Source of the DNA: Actinopolymorpha rutila
GTDB taxonomy: Bacteria; Actinomycetota; Actinomycetes; Propionibacteriales; Actinopolymorphaceae
Direction of reading: 5' to 3'
DNA: 64,000 nt
Assembly (NCBI RefSeq): GCF_013407855.1
Contig: NZ_JACBZH010000001.1
Coordinates: forward strand, 1,364,001-1,428,000
The notes under the pieces were generated by a model. That model saw only the letters and a program-made list of their open reading frames with translations. It was not told where the DNA came from and made no database searches. This document shows positions 36,015 to 46,251 of the stretch, in pieces (the first letter of the stretch is position 1; every line of letters starts with the position of its first letter). The translations under genes were made by a program, and so were the position numbers.

Positions 36015-37391
36015 TCAAAGCCACCGGTCCAGTCTGCCGGAGGCGTCACCGAGCCGGACCCGTCGCAGGACGACCAGCGCGGCCAGCGCCGACGCGAGTT
36101 CCCCCACTGCCAGGCTGATCCACACTCCCGACGAACCCGTGTGGCTGAGCGCGACCACGAGCGGGACCTTGATCGCCAGGATCGTACCGACCGAGATCAG
36201 GTACGACGGCCGCGGTCGCGCCAGCGACTGGAAGTACGCCGACACCAGCGGTGCGACCCCGGCGACGGCGAACCCGAGCGCGATGATGCGCAGGGCGTTC
36301 CGGGTCGTCGCCGCGACGTCGGGGTCGTCGACGAACGCCGCCACGAGCGGGCCGGCGAACACGACGACCGCGACGAGGACGAGTACGCCGTAGCCGACCG
36401 TGGCGCGCAGGGAGAGGGTCCGTGCGCGCAGCACCCTGTCGTACAACCCTCGCCCGGCGTTGTAGCCGACCACAGGTTGCAGGCCCTGGCTGATGCCGAG
36501 TTGCGGCATCATCGCGAACGTCTTAATCCGTGCACACACGGCGAACGCCGCCAGTGCGGTCGCGCCGCCGGTACGCGCGAGCGTCGTGTTGACGAGCACC
36601 GCCAGCATCGTGGCGCCGAAGCCGGCGAGGAACGACGGCGCGCCGACGCCGAGCAGAGCCCGGATCGTCGGGGGATGCGGGCGCAGGTCGGCCAGGCCGA
36701 TCCGGTAGGGCCGGTGCCGCTGGACGAAGAAGAACCACAGGCTCATCACCGCGGACACCGCCTGGCCGCCGACGGTGCCGAGTGCCGCGCCGCGCACGCC
36801 GAGGTGGAACCCGAAGATCAGCAGCGGATCGAGCGTGATCTGCACCAGGATCGGAACCAGCCACAGCAGGGTCGAGAATCTCATCCGGCCCTCGGCCCTT
36901 ACCAGGCTGGAGAATCCGGTGGAGATGATGGCTCCGGCGAGAATGACGATCGCGTAATCCGCCGCCAGTGTGCGCGTGTTCCCGACCGCGCCGAGCAACG
37001 TGAGCAGCGGGTCCAGCGCGACCAGCCCCACGACGGTCACCGCGACGGCGGTCGCCCAGAACACCACGAACGCATTGCCGGCAGCCCGTGCGGCCGAGCG
37101 CGGATCGTTCGCCCCGAGACTGCGGGACACCAGCGAGGCACCGCCGACGCCGACCGTCGTCGAGACGGCGCCGAGCACCAGCAGCACGGGAGTGACCAGG
37201 TTGACCGCGGCCATGGCGAGCGGCCCCACGCCGCGCGCGACGAACCACGCGTTGGTCAGCGCGTAGATCCCGTAGACGCCCACGGACAGGGTGGTCTGCG
37301 AGCACGCGTGCCACAGCAGCCGGCCGACCGGCGCGGTGCCCAGCGCCGAGGCGTGGTCGATCGCCGAACGCCTGCCCGGGGGTGCACTCAC
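36015..37391 (-). CDS. MATE family efflux protein
   Basis: A 458-residue protein with twelve predicted helices in two similar halves, of the multidrug and toxin extrusion (MatE) family, which exports cationic compounds against H+ or Na+. Typical features are the opening helices with LTNAWFVARGVGPLAMAAVN, GGASLVSRSLGANDPRSAAR after helix 2 and GISQGLQPVVGYNAGRGLYD at the middle. GTG 37391 is the start. Its neighbour upstream is the phosphotransferase-fold gene, 18 bases away, so they may be cotranscribed. Confidence 0.9.
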   Translation of the reverse strand: MSAPPGRRSAIDHASALGTAPVGRLLWHACSQTTLSVGVYGIYALTNAWFVARGVGPLAMAAVNLVTPVLLVLGAVSTTVGVGGASLVSRSLGANDPRSAARAAGNAFVVFWATAVAVTVVGLVALDPLLTLLGAVGNTRTLAADYAIVILAGAIISTGFSSLVRAEGRMRFSTLLWLVPILVQITLDPLLIFGFHLGVRGAALGTVGGQAVSAVMSLWFFFVQRHRPYRIGLADLRPHPPTIRALLGVGAPSFLAGFGATMLAVLVNTTLARTGGATALAAFAVCARIKTFAMMPQLGISQGLQPVVGYNAGRGLYDRVLRARTLSLRATVGYGVLVLVAVVVFAGPLVAAFVDDPDVAATTRNALRIIALGFAVAGVAPLVSAYFQSLARPRPSYLISVGTILAIKVPLVVALSHTGSSGVWISLAVGELASALAALVVLRRVRLGDASGRLDRWL

Positions 37392-37409
37392 CGCGCACTC
37401 ACCGAGCGT

Positions 37410-38396
37410 TCATCGGGCACGGCGGCCGAACCGCGTCATGAGGTCGGCCACCTGCTCCCGCGCCCAGTCGTACTGACCGCTGTCGGTGTGCCCTCGGTAG
37501 ACGGTCTCGATCACCATGATGAGCGCCAGGTGCAGGCAGTACAGCTGCCGGCGTACCTGCTCGGTCTCGGTCAGTTCGCCTTGCCCGTAACCGCGCATGA
37601 ACGCCGTGGCGTCACCGAACGCCGCGAGCTGGGTGGGCACGAAACCCGCCTCGATCAGCGGATCGCCGTAGAACGCGCGCTCGTGGTCGATGATGCTCAC
37701 GATCTTCCCGTCGCGGACCATGACGTTGCCGTCCCACAGGTCCCACTCGACGTACCTCGGTTCGACCACCTCGTCCAGGGTGCCGGCGTGGGCCGCGAAC
37801 ACCTCGCGTACGACGTCGTAGTCCCAGCCGACGTCGACCTGGCGGCGTTCGCCGTCGCGGAGCACGTCCTCGAACATGCCGGTGAACACCACGCGCCAGC
37901 TCTGATCACCCGGCCCGGCGAGCGGCCCGAACGCCCTGCCACGGATCGAGTTGAGCTCGCGGTTGGCCGCACCGAGCGCCTCCTGGTACGCATCCAGACA
38001 GGTCGGTGTCAAGTTCTTCTTGACGATGCCGAGGTTGTCGGCGTCGATGTACGGCATGAAGAAGTAGTCGGCGTCGCAGAGGTCGTGACTGCTGTCGGCG
38101 AAGTCGACCGTCGGCACGGGCACGGTTGTCCGCTCCCGGACGAGGCGCAGCGCGGCCAGCTCGATGGCCATCGCACCGCGTTCGTACGTCATCACCTCGA
38201 CCCCGGCCGGAGGCGCGATCTTGACGACGACGTTCGAGCCGTCGCGGAGGCGGATCTGGTACGCGACGTTGAACCAGCCGTGCCCCAGCTCGCTCACCCA
38301 CTCGTCGTCGGCCGGCACCTGGTCCGGGCCGTAGGCGCGCGCGACCATCGCCTTGAGGGTCTGCGGTGACTGGCGGTTCTTGGTGATGCTCTCCAT
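37410..38396 (-). CDS. Phosphotransferase-fold protein with altered catalytic loop
   Basis: A 328-residue protein of the larger APH/choline-kinase-like type. The N-lobe has LGHGWFNVAYQIRLRDGSNV with VVKIAPP (nucleotide Lys). The catalytic loop reads YVEWDLWDGNVMVRDGKIV, so Glu stands where His is normal two residues before the catalytic Asp; the metal loop is IIDHERAFYGDPLIE. The same WDLWDGN/DHERAFYGDP pattern occurs in some fungal and actinobacterial relatives, so this may be a subfamily trait rather than a defect. ATG 38396 follows GGGGG. Confidence 0.83.
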   Translation of the reverse strand: MESITKNRQSPQTLKAMVARAYGPDQVPADDEWVSELGHGWFNVAYQIRLRDGSNVVVKIAPPAGVEVMTYERGAMAIELAALRLVRERTTVPVPTVDFADSSHDLCDADYFFMPYIDADNLGIVKKNLTPTCLDAYQEALGAANRELNSIRGRAFGPLAGPGDQSWRVVFTGMFEDVLRDGERRQVDVGWDYDVVREVFAAHAGTLDEVVEPRYVEWDLWDGNVMVRDGKIVSIIDHERAFYGDPLIEAGFVPTQLAAFGDATAFMRGYGQGELTETEQVRRQLYCLHLALIMVIETVYRGHTDSGQYDWAREQVADLMTRFGRRAR

Positions 38397-38557
38397 TGAT
38401 CCCCCACTCGCTGACGTCGGAAGTACACGACGGGCGAGGGAAGTTTCCCAGTACTCGAAGGCACCGACAAGGCGCCGGTCACCGGGTGGAACACACCGCT
38501 CGGCCCGGCTCGTCCGCCCCATGGACATTGCCGCTGCCCGGACTCATCCTCGGTGCC

Positions 38558-38833
38558 ATGGGCTACTTCCTGGGCACGTGGATCATCGGAGTGATACTCC
38601 TGCTCCTCCTCGCGCACTTCTCTGACGGCCGCTCGGACAGGAAGCGGCAGATGAAAGGGACCAAGGATCACGGCCCGACCCTGCCCTTCACCCACTCCGT
38701 GCCGTGGGACGGAGGTCGGGGTACCAGCCATGGCGGTAGCGGGTTCTACGGCGACGGCGGCGGAGGGGGCGGCGGAGACTGCGGCGGTGGTGGTGACGGC
38801 GGAGGGGGAGGCGGCGACGGTGGTGGATGTTGA
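38558..38833 (+). CDS. Gly-rich single-pass membrane protein
   Basis: A 91-residue protein with one helix (FLGTWIIGVILLLLLAHF) followed by a basic segment and a C-terminal run of Gly and Asp with three Cys (GDCGGGGDGG style). TTG 38528 would add LPLPGLILGA, which lengthens the helix and may be the real start. Function unknown. The Gly-rich tail is partly composition driven. Confidence 0.55.
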   Translation: MGYFLGTWIIGVILLLLLAHFSDGRSDRKRQMKGTKDHGPTLPFTHSVPWDGGRGTSHGGSGFYGDGGGGGGGDCGGGGDGGGGGGDGGGC

Positions 38834-39141
38834 AGTGCGCTACCCACGCCCGTATGTCGGAGGTGGGGGCTGGTTCGGGAGCGGCGCGGCGCCGGCGGCG
38901 GGGATGAGTTCCAGGAGCGGATGTTGAGTATTTCCGCCTATGGACCCGGCGACCGCCGGGATCCAAGCTCGTGGACATGACCTTCTTCTGGGGCGTCGCG
39001 GGGGTAGTGGTGGCCCTGGTGGGCCGCCACAGGTGACAGCGAGGCTCGGCGAGGGTGATCGAGATGTCCGAGGACGGCCTCCGAGTCGTGCGTACGCCGG
39101 TGCCGGCAGGCGCCGGGGGTGGTGACTCGTAGGGTCGGTGC
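38834..39141. other. Gap with two possible micro-ORFs
   Basis: No ordinary gene. A 19-codon frame at 38921-38980 (MLSISAYGPGDRRDPSSWT, preceded by AGGAG) overlaps by ATGA a 19-codon frame at 38977-39036 (MTFFWGVAGVVVALVGRHR), which would make a tiny hydrophobic peptide. Expression is unproven. Confidence 0.25.
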
Positions 39142-39846
39142 ATGCCGCCACCCGCCCGATCCGCGCGCCCCGCCCGCCGCCGGCCGGCCAGGCCCCAGCT
39201 GCCGAAGACCCTGACCCCCGCGGTACTCCCGGACGACGACCTGACCGACGAGGGTCACCTGCGCCGGCTCGCCTACACCGACCTCGACCTCGCCGAGCGC
39301 GACGTCACCTCCTGCGACGTCGAGGAGTGCGTCTTCGAGGGCGTCGAGCTCCGCGGTGGCGCATTCATGAAGTCGACGTTCGCCGACTGCCGGTTCGAAC
39401 GCTGCGACCTCGCCAACGTCACCACGACGAGCTCCTCGCTGATCCGGTGTGAGCTTCGCGGTCTGCGCACCACCGGTCTGCACTGGACCGACGGGACCCT
39501 CCGGGACGTCGTCTTCGACCAGTGCCGGCTGGACCTGTCGGCGTTCCGGTTCAGCACGCTGACCGGGGTCCGTTTCGCCGGCTGCCGGCTCACCCAGGTC
39601 GACTTCACCAACGCCGACCTCCGCAACGCGCGGTTCGACGACTGTGACCTGTCCGGTGCGCAGTTCGCGCACGCAGACCTGACCGGGGCCCGGCTGCGCA
39701 ACTGCGTCCTCGCCGGCCTGCGCAGCGTGGCCAACCTGCGCGGAGCCGTGATCGATCCCGACGACCTGGTGGCGTTGAGCTACGCACTTGCCGGGGCACT
39801 CGGGATCGTCATCGGGACCGGCGACGACGATCCGGACGACGGCTGA
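39142..39846 (+). CDS. Pentapeptide repeat protein
   Basis: A 234-residue protein with a basic N-terminus and then about 25-30 pentapeptides of the A(D/N)Lxx type, giving a right-handed beta-helix: YTDLDLAERDVTSCDVEECV, CRFERCDLANV, GVRFAGCRLTQVDFTNADLR, CDLSGAQFAHADLTGARLRN. Some members (Qnr, MfpA) protect gyrase from quinolones; this role is not implied by sequence alone. A C-terminal hydrophobic Ala/Gly segment follows. ATG 39142. Confidence 0.9.
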   Translation: MPPPARSARPARRRPARPQLPKTLTPAVLPDDDLTDEGHLRRLAYTDLDLAERDVTSCDVEECVFEGVELRGGAFMKSTFADCRFERCDLANVTTTSSSLIRCELRGLRTTGLHWTDGTLRDVVFDQCRLDLSAFRFSTLTGVRFAGCRLTQVDFTNADLRNARFDDCDLSGAQFAHADLTGARLRNCVLAGLRSVANLRGAVIDPDDLVALSYALAGALGIVIGTGDDDPDDG

Positions 39847-39861
39847 GCGAGCGGTCGCACG

Positions 39862-41070
<1,209 letters not shown>

Positions 41071-41097
41071 CTACCTTCGCACCATGGCCCGCCGGGG

Positions 41098-42348
41098 TCA
41101 CGCGGCCCGGAACACCCAGTGGCGCAGCAGGAGGAACCGCAGCAGTGTCGCGGTCAGGTTGGCGGCGACCACGACGGCCAGTTCGACGCCGCGGCCGGGT
41201 GCCGCCGTCCCGGCGTGCAGGAGCGCGAGCGAGCCGCTGGTGAGCGCGAGTCCCAGGCCGAACACCAGCAGGCCCTGCGCCTGGTGGCGGCCGACCGCCT
41301 CCCGGCCCCGCACGCCGAACGTGAGCCGGCGGTTCGCGGCCGTGTTGGCGACCGCGGTGACCAGCAGTGCGAGCAGGTTGGCCGCCTGGGCGCCGACACC
41401 GGGGCGGAGCGCGACGAACAGGCCCAGGTAGGCGAGCGTGCTCACCGCTCCGACCGCGCCGAAGCGCAGCAACTGGCGGGACAGGCCGGCGGGCACCCCC
41501 GCGGCGAGTGGTTCGGGACGGCCGCGGCCGAACTCCGCCCGGATCCGACCCAGCGGCAGCCGGCTGGTGGTGAACGCGCGCCCCAGGCGGGCGATGCCCC
41601 GCAGGTCGTCCAGGGCGGTGGCCACGATGTCCACCCGGCTGTCCGGGTCGTCGGTCCAGTCCACCGGAACCTCGTGGATACGCAGGCCGGCGCGTTCGGC
41701 GATGACCAGGAGCTCGGTGTCGAAGAACCACCCGGTGTCCTCGACCAGCGGAAGCAGCCGGCGAGCGACGTCGGCACGGATCGCCTTGAACCCGCACTGC
41801 GCGTCGGAGAACCGGGCCACCAGCGTTCCGCGCAGCAGAAGGTTGTAGCAGCGGGAGACGATTTCGCGTTTGGGTCCGCGCAGGACGCGTGACTGCCGGG
41901 TGAGGCGGGTGCCGATAGCGAGGTCGGAGTGCCCGGAAAGGAGCGGCGCGAGCAGTGGGAGCAGAGCTGCCAGGTCGGTGGACAGGTCCACGTCCATGTA
42001 GGCGAGTACGGGCGCCGGAGAGTCCATCCACACCGTCCGCAGCGCCCGGCCGCGACCCTTCAGGTCCAGGTGAACGACCTCCACCTCGGGGTACTCCGCC
42101 GCGAGCTCGGTGGCGATCGGCCAGGTGGCGTCGGTGCTGGCGTTGTCGGCGATGGTGATGCGGCACGGGTACGGGACGTACGCACGCAGGTGCTCGCGCA
42201 GCCGGCGTACGCACCGTGGCAGGTCGATCTCCTCGTTGTGAACGGGAATCACCACGTCGACCACGGGTCTGCCCGGGTCCGATCGGTCGTCGTGGCGTAC
42301 GGCGTGGGCGGCTGTGGTTGGGGTCGTGACAGTCGTCGTGGTCGTCAT
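41098..42348 (-). CDS. Dolichol-phosphate-mannose-synthase-like glycosyltransferase with GtrA domain
   Basis: A 416-residue fusion. Residues 25-260 are a GT2 transferase: VVDVVIPVHNEEIDLPRCV, ADNASTDAT, the metal-binding VLAYMDVDLSTDL and FSDAQCGFKAIRADVARRLL. Residues about 285-415 are a four-helix GtrA domain (LLRFGAVGAVSTLAYLGLFV; NRRLTFGVRG). Such proteins load a polyprenyl phosphate with a sugar and may flip it outward for use by GT39-type transferases such as the one encoded upstream. ATG 42348 begins a Thr-rich tail. Confidence 0.92.
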   Translation of the reverse strand: MTTTTTVTTPTTAAHAVRHDDRSDPGRPVVDVVIPVHNEEIDLPRCVRRLREHLRAYVPYPCRITIADNASTDATWPIATELAAEYPEVEVVHLDLKGRGRALRTVWMDSPAPVLAYMDVDLSTDLAALLPLLAPLLSGHSDLAIGTRLTRQSRVLRGPKREIVSRCYNLLLRGTLVARFSDAQCGFKAIRADVARRLLPLVEDTGWFFDTELLVIAERAGLRIHEVPVDWTDDPDSRVDIVATALDDLRGIARLGRAFTTSRLPLGRIRAEFGRGRPEPLAAGVPAGLSRQLLRFGAVGAVSTLAYLGLFVALRPGVGAQAANLLALLVTAVANTAANRRLTFGVRGREAVGRHQAQGLLVFGLGLALTSGSLALLHAGTAAPGRGVELAVVVAANLTATLLRFLLLRHWVFRAA

Positions 42349-42447
42349 GCAAGCCAGAGTTGACGGAGGCGCTGTGGTCGGCGTGTGGTGAGGCTGTGGG
42401 CGTGCTGTGACGCGACAAGCCCTTGTCTACTTGCAGAAACGCCTCCA

Positions 42448-42484
42448 TCCCCGGCGACCGGCGGGGCGTGCCGGTCGCCGGGGA
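42448..42484 (-). terminator. Strong hairpin after the GT39 gene
   Basis: A perfect 15-bp inverted repeat (42448-42462 with 42470-42484) around a 7-base loop, 37 bases beyond the GT39 stop and before the GT2-GtrA gene. It probably ends the response-regulator/kinase/GT39 transcript. Confidence 0.8.
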
Positions 42485-42520
42485 CGTGGCTCGTGCTGGT
42501 GTACAGCACCGCGTTCAGCG

Positions 42521-44701
42521 TCAACTGCTGCTTGCGGTGCTCCCGGTGGTGCTCGCAGTGTTCTGCGCGGTCAGGTCGTAGATCTGCACCCCGTCGACGG
42601 TCGTGGAGGAGAAGTTGGCCGCGACCCAGGCCGCGATCTGACCCGAGGTGGAGTTCGTGCCGCCGCGCGCCCCGGGGAAGCCGCCCCGGCCCGCGGTCTG
42701 GATGCTTCCGGACGTACCTTGCTCCGATCCCAGGTCGGCCAGACCGCCGCCGATGAAGTAGTGGACCTTCCCGGCCGCGACGTAGGCCTTGAACTGCGCG
42801 AGTGTGGGGGAGGGATCGCTGCCGTTGAAGCCGCCGATCGGCATCACCGGCTCACCGGTGGCGAGCTGGTAGCCGGAGGCGCTGTTGGAGCCCACCGTCG
42901 CGGCCACCCAGGTGTAGGAGCCGCTGTCCTTCCTGAGCATCGTGGTGAGTTTCGCACCGGGGTTGCTGCCGTTCAGCAGCGCGCCCATCCCACCTGCCCC
43001 GCCGCCGCGGGCCTGGCCGGCCTGGCCTGTCGGTGCCTGACCACCGGACGCCTGACCACCGGACGCCTGACCACCGGACGCCTGACCACCGGACGCCTGA
43101 CCTGCGGGTGCCTGTGCGGCACCGCCGCCGGGTGGCGGTCCGGCCGGGAGTCCCCCTGCCGCGTCGAGGTTTCCGTCGCGCCGCATGCCGGGGCCACCCA
43201 TCCCGCCGGGTCCGCCGCCAGGCCCGCCTTGTCCGCCCTGCCCGGCCGGTCCGGCCGACGGGATCGACCCGCCCTGCCCGGTGGACGCCGTGGCGACGGA
43301 GTAGCTCAGCGGACCGGCAAGCACCGCGGCCATGGCCACAACGGCGGCCACCCGGGCCACCGCGTACCGTCGGGTGCCGGCGAGGAGTCCCAGTGCCGCC
43401 ACCCCGCCCGCGGCGAGCACGGCGGGACGCAGCCAGGGGTTCCAGTCCGGTGTACGACCCAGCAGGACGTACGACCACACCGCCGATCCAACCACAACGA
43501 CGGCCAGCACGATCCGGGCCGGAAGCCGGTCGCGCATGCGCCACATCCACAGGGATCCGATGCCCACCAGTGCGGAGATCGCGGGTGCCAGGGCGACCGT
43601 GTAGTACGCGTGGATGATGCCCTGCATGAAGCTGAACACCAGCGCGGTGACCACCAGCCAGCCGCCCCACAGCAGCAGGCCCGCGCGGGTGCGGTCGGTC
43701 CGCGGCGCCCGCCGGGTCAGCCACAGACCGGCGAGGAGGAACGCCAGCGCCGCGGGGAGCAGCCAGGAGATCTGCCCGCCCATCTCCGAGGCGAACAACC
43801 TGCCCAGCCCGGTCTGCCCGCCGAACCCGCCACCCGGTCCGCCACCGCCGCCGAAACCACCCGACTGGGCGCCGGGTCCGACGCTGCCCGTCTCGTTCCC
43901 GGTCAACCTGCCCAGCCCGTTGTAGCCCAACGTCAGTTCGAGAATGCTGTTGGCCTGCGAGCCGCCGACGTAGGGCCGGTACTTCGCCGGTACGAGCTCG
44001 ACGATCGCTATCCACCAGCCGGCGCCGACCACCATGGCCAGCCCGGCGAGGAGCAGCTGACCGACGCGTCGCCACAGCCCCGCGGGCGCGGCGAGCAGGA
44101 AGACCAGCGCGAGCGCGGGCATGACGAGCAGCGCCTGCAGCATCTTGGTCAGGAACCCGAACCCGACGAGCACGCCCGCGAGCATCAGCCACTTCGTGCT
44201 CGCGCGCTCGGTTGCCCGCACGGTCGCGTAGGCGGCGAGCACGAGCAGCAGGACCAGCAGCGCGTCCGGGTTGTTGAACCGGAACATCAACGTGGCAACG
44301 GGTGTGGTCGCCAGCACCAGACCGGCCAGCAGGCCCGCGGCCGGGGAGAACCACCGGCGTACGGTCGCGTAGAGAACGCCCACCGACGCCACGCCGGCCA
44401 GCGCCTGCGGCACCAGGATGCTCCACGAGCTGAGCCCGAAGGCCCTTACGGACAGGGCCATCAGCCACAGGGAGGCGGGCGGCTTGTCCACGGTGATGGA
44501 GTTGGCGGCGTCGGAGGACCCGTAGAAGAAGGCCTTCCAGCTCACCGAGCCCGCCTGGACGGCCGCGGAGTAGAAGCTGTTGGCCCAGCCGGAGGCGCCG
44601 AGCCCCCACAGGTAGAGAACGCCGGTGGCCACGAGGAGGCCGAGCAGAGCCGGGCGAACCCACCGTGGGTCGTCGGTCCGGCGCAGGAGTGTCGTCGTCA
44701 T
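42521..44701 (-). CDS. GT39-type membrane glycosyltransferase with Gly-rich repeat domain
   Basis: A 726-residue integral membrane protein of the YkcB/ArnT-like GT39 type. The N-terminal loop after helix 1 has the family ASGWANSFYSAAVQAGSVSW and SITVDKPPASLWLMALSVRA; about a dozen helices follow to residue 500. The C-terminal 210 residues lie outside: a Gly/Ala/Gln-rich repeat linker and then a folded domain with TMLRKDSGSYTWVAATVGSN, GFNGSDPSPTLAQFKAYVAA and VHYFIGGG. It probably moves a sugar from a polyprenyl carrier to an envelope acceptor. ATG 44701 is 34 bases after the kinase stop. Confidence 0.9.
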   Translation of the reverse strand: MTTTLLRRTDDPRWVRPALLGLLVATGVLYLWGLGASGWANSFYSAAVQAGSVSWKAFFYGSSDAANSITVDKPPASLWLMALSVRAFGLSSWSILVPQALAGVASVGVLYATVRRWFSPAAGLLAGLVLATTPVATLMFRFNNPDALLVLLLVLAAYATVRATERASTKWLMLAGVLVGFGFLTKMLQALLVMPALALVFLLAAPAGLWRRVGQLLLAGLAMVVGAGWWIAIVELVPAKYRPYVGGSQANSILELTLGYNGLGRLTGNETGSVGPGAQSGGFGGGGGPGGGFGGQTGLGRLFASEMGGQISWLLPAALAFLLAGLWLTRRAPRTDRTRAGLLLWGGWLVVTALVFSFMQGIIHAYYTVALAPAISALVGIGSLWMWRMRDRLPARIVLAVVVVGSAVWSYVLLGRTPDWNPWLRPAVLAAGGVAALGLLAGTRRYAVARVAAVVAMAAVLAGPLSYSVATASTGQGGSIPSAGPAGQGGQGGPGGGPGGMGGPGMRRDGNLDAAGGLPAGPPPGGGAAQAPAGQASGGQASGGQASGGQASGGQAPTGQAGQARGGGAGGMGALLNGSNPGAKLTTMLRKDSGSYTWVAATVGSNSASGYQLATGEPVMPIGGFNGSDPSPTLAQFKAYVAAGKVHYFIGGGLADLGSEQGTSGSIQTAGRGGFPGARGGTNSTSGQIAAWVAANFSSTTVDGVQIYDLTAQNTASTTGSTASSS
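43041..43100 (-). repeat. 15-bp tandem repeat, four copies
   Basis: CCACCGGACGCCTGA repeated four times without change inside the GT39 gene, encoding a GGQAS-type repeat in the outside linker. In-frame, so copy number changes would alter linker length only. Confidence 0.95.
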
Positions 44702-44735
44702 GCCCGCAAGCGTCTTCGGGCCGGCTGTGCGGGAG

Positions 44736-46244
44736 CTAACGACCGGCTGTGGCCGGGCTGTGCGATTCCAGTGGCGGCCGTACGGGCAGTTCCAGCGTGA
44801 ACTCCGTCCGGCCCGCCTCGCTGTCAACTCGTACTTGCCCGTGGTGTGCCTCGGTCACCGCGGACACGATCGCGAGCCCGAGGCCGGTGCTCCCGGCCGC
44901 CCGTGACCGGGAGGTGTCGCCGCGGGCGAAGCGCTCGAAGACGACCGGCAGGAGCTCGGTCGGAATGCCCGGCCCCCCGTCACACACACTGATCCGCACC
45001 CGCGTGCCCGTCCGCGCGAGGCTGACGACGACCCGGGTGCCGGGCGGGGTGTGCGTACGGGCGTTGGTGAGCAGGTTGGCCAGCACCTGGTGCAGCCGGT
45101 GCTGGTCGCCGGTGACGACCAGCGCCTCGGCGGGCAGGCGCAGCTCCCACCGATGGTCCGGACCGGCCACCCGGGCGTCGTTGACGGCGTCCACCAGCAG
45201 GCAGGACACGTCCACCTGGTCGCGGGCCAGCGGCCGGCCGGCGTCCAGCCGGGCCAGCAACAACAGGTCGTCCACCAGTGCCGTCATCCGGGCCGCCTCG
45301 GACTCCACCCGCCCGATCGCGTACGCCACGTCGTCGGGGACCTCCTCGTGGCCGCGCCGGGTCACCTCGGCATAGCCGCGGATCGCCGCCAGCGGTGTCC
45401 GCAGTTCGTGACTGGCGTCGGCGACGAACTGCCGGACCCTGGTCTCGCTCTGGTGCCGGGCGGCGAGCGCGGCGGCGACGTGGCCGAGCATCAGGTTGAG
45501 GGCGGCGCCGACCCGGCCGACCTCCGTTCGTGGATCGGTGTCCACCGCGGGGACGCGTTCGGACAGGGCCACCTCGCCCTCGTGCAGAGGGAGCTGGGCC
45601 ACCCGGGTGGCGGTGGCGGCAACGCGGTTCAGCGGCCGCAGGCTGCGCCGCACGATCGTGGCGCCGGCGAGGAAGGCGGCCAGCAGGCCCAGCGCGGCGA
45701 CCCCGGCGACGACGCCCGCCACCTGCATGACGGTGTGGTTCGCCGGCTCCAGCGAGAGCCCGGTGACGAGCACGTCGCCGTCCGACGCCCGGGCCGCGAC
45801 CAGCCGGTAGCTGCCCAGCCCGGCGAGGTCGAGGGTGTGCGGGTGATGGTCGACCGGAAGCCGCGTCAGGGCGGCAGCGGTGGCTGAGGAGAGCTCGAGA
45901 ACGTGACCCGAGGAGTCCACGATGCCGGCGCCGCTGACCGTCCCGTCCACCAGCCGTGCACCGAGGGTGCCCACCCCGGCGCCCGGTCCTGAGAGGAAGC
46001 CCGGCGGGCCGGGCTGATCCGGTGGCCGGCGCCGGATCGGGTCGGGGCCCTCCGCGGACTGGGTGCGGAGGACGGCCGCGTCGAGCTGGTGGTCGAGCTG
46101 GTTCGTGAGCGAGTTGTGCAACGCCAGCAGCGTGACCGTCGCCACCACGGCACACACAAGCAACGTCACCGCCGTCAGTGCGGCGACCAGCCGGGTCCGC
46201 AGCGTCCACCCGCTCGGCGTCAACACTTGCTTGACAGTGCTCAC
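44736..46244 (-). CDS. Sensor histidine kinase
   Basis: A 502-residue membrane kinase. Helix 1 is at 18-42, an outside sensor region at 43-172, helix 2 at 173-198, then HAMP (RPLNRVAATATRVAQL), HisKA with phospho-acceptor His279 in FVADASHELRTPLAAIRGY, and HATPase with VLANLLTNARTHTPPGT (N box), DGGPGIP and GLGLAIV. It should phosphorylate the response regulator encoded 7 bases upstream. GTG 46244. The signal is unknown. Confidence 0.93.
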   Translation of the reverse strand: MSTVKQVLTPSGWTLRTRLVAALTAVTLLVCAVVATVTLLALHNSLTNQLDHQLDAAVLRTQSAEGPDPIRRRPPDQPGPPGFLSGPGAGVGTLGARLVDGTVSGAGIVDSSGHVLELSSATAAALTRLPVDHHPHTLDLAGLGSYRLVAARASDGDVLVTGLSLEPANHTVMQVAGVVAGVAALGLLAAFLAGATIVRRSLRPLNRVAATATRVAQLPLHEGEVALSERVPAVDTDPRTEVGRVGAALNLMLGHVAAALAARHQSETRVRQFVADASHELRTPLAAIRGYAEVTRRGHEEVPDDVAYAIGRVESEAARMTALVDDLLLLARLDAGRPLARDQVDVSCLLVDAVNDARVAGPDHRWELRLPAEALVVTGDQHRLHQVLANLLTNARTHTPPGTRVVVSLARTGTRVRISVCDGGPGIPTELLPVVFERFARGDTSRSRAAGSTGLGLAIVSAVTEAHHGQVRVDSEAGRTEFTLELPVRPPLESHSPATAGR

Positions 46245-46251
46245 GGCGCCC

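Noticed and set aside
37410..38396. Phosphotransferase gene as a dead pseudogene because the catalytic His is missing
   Set aside because: The frame is intact, other active-site residues are present, and the Glu variant seems to be a subfamily trait.
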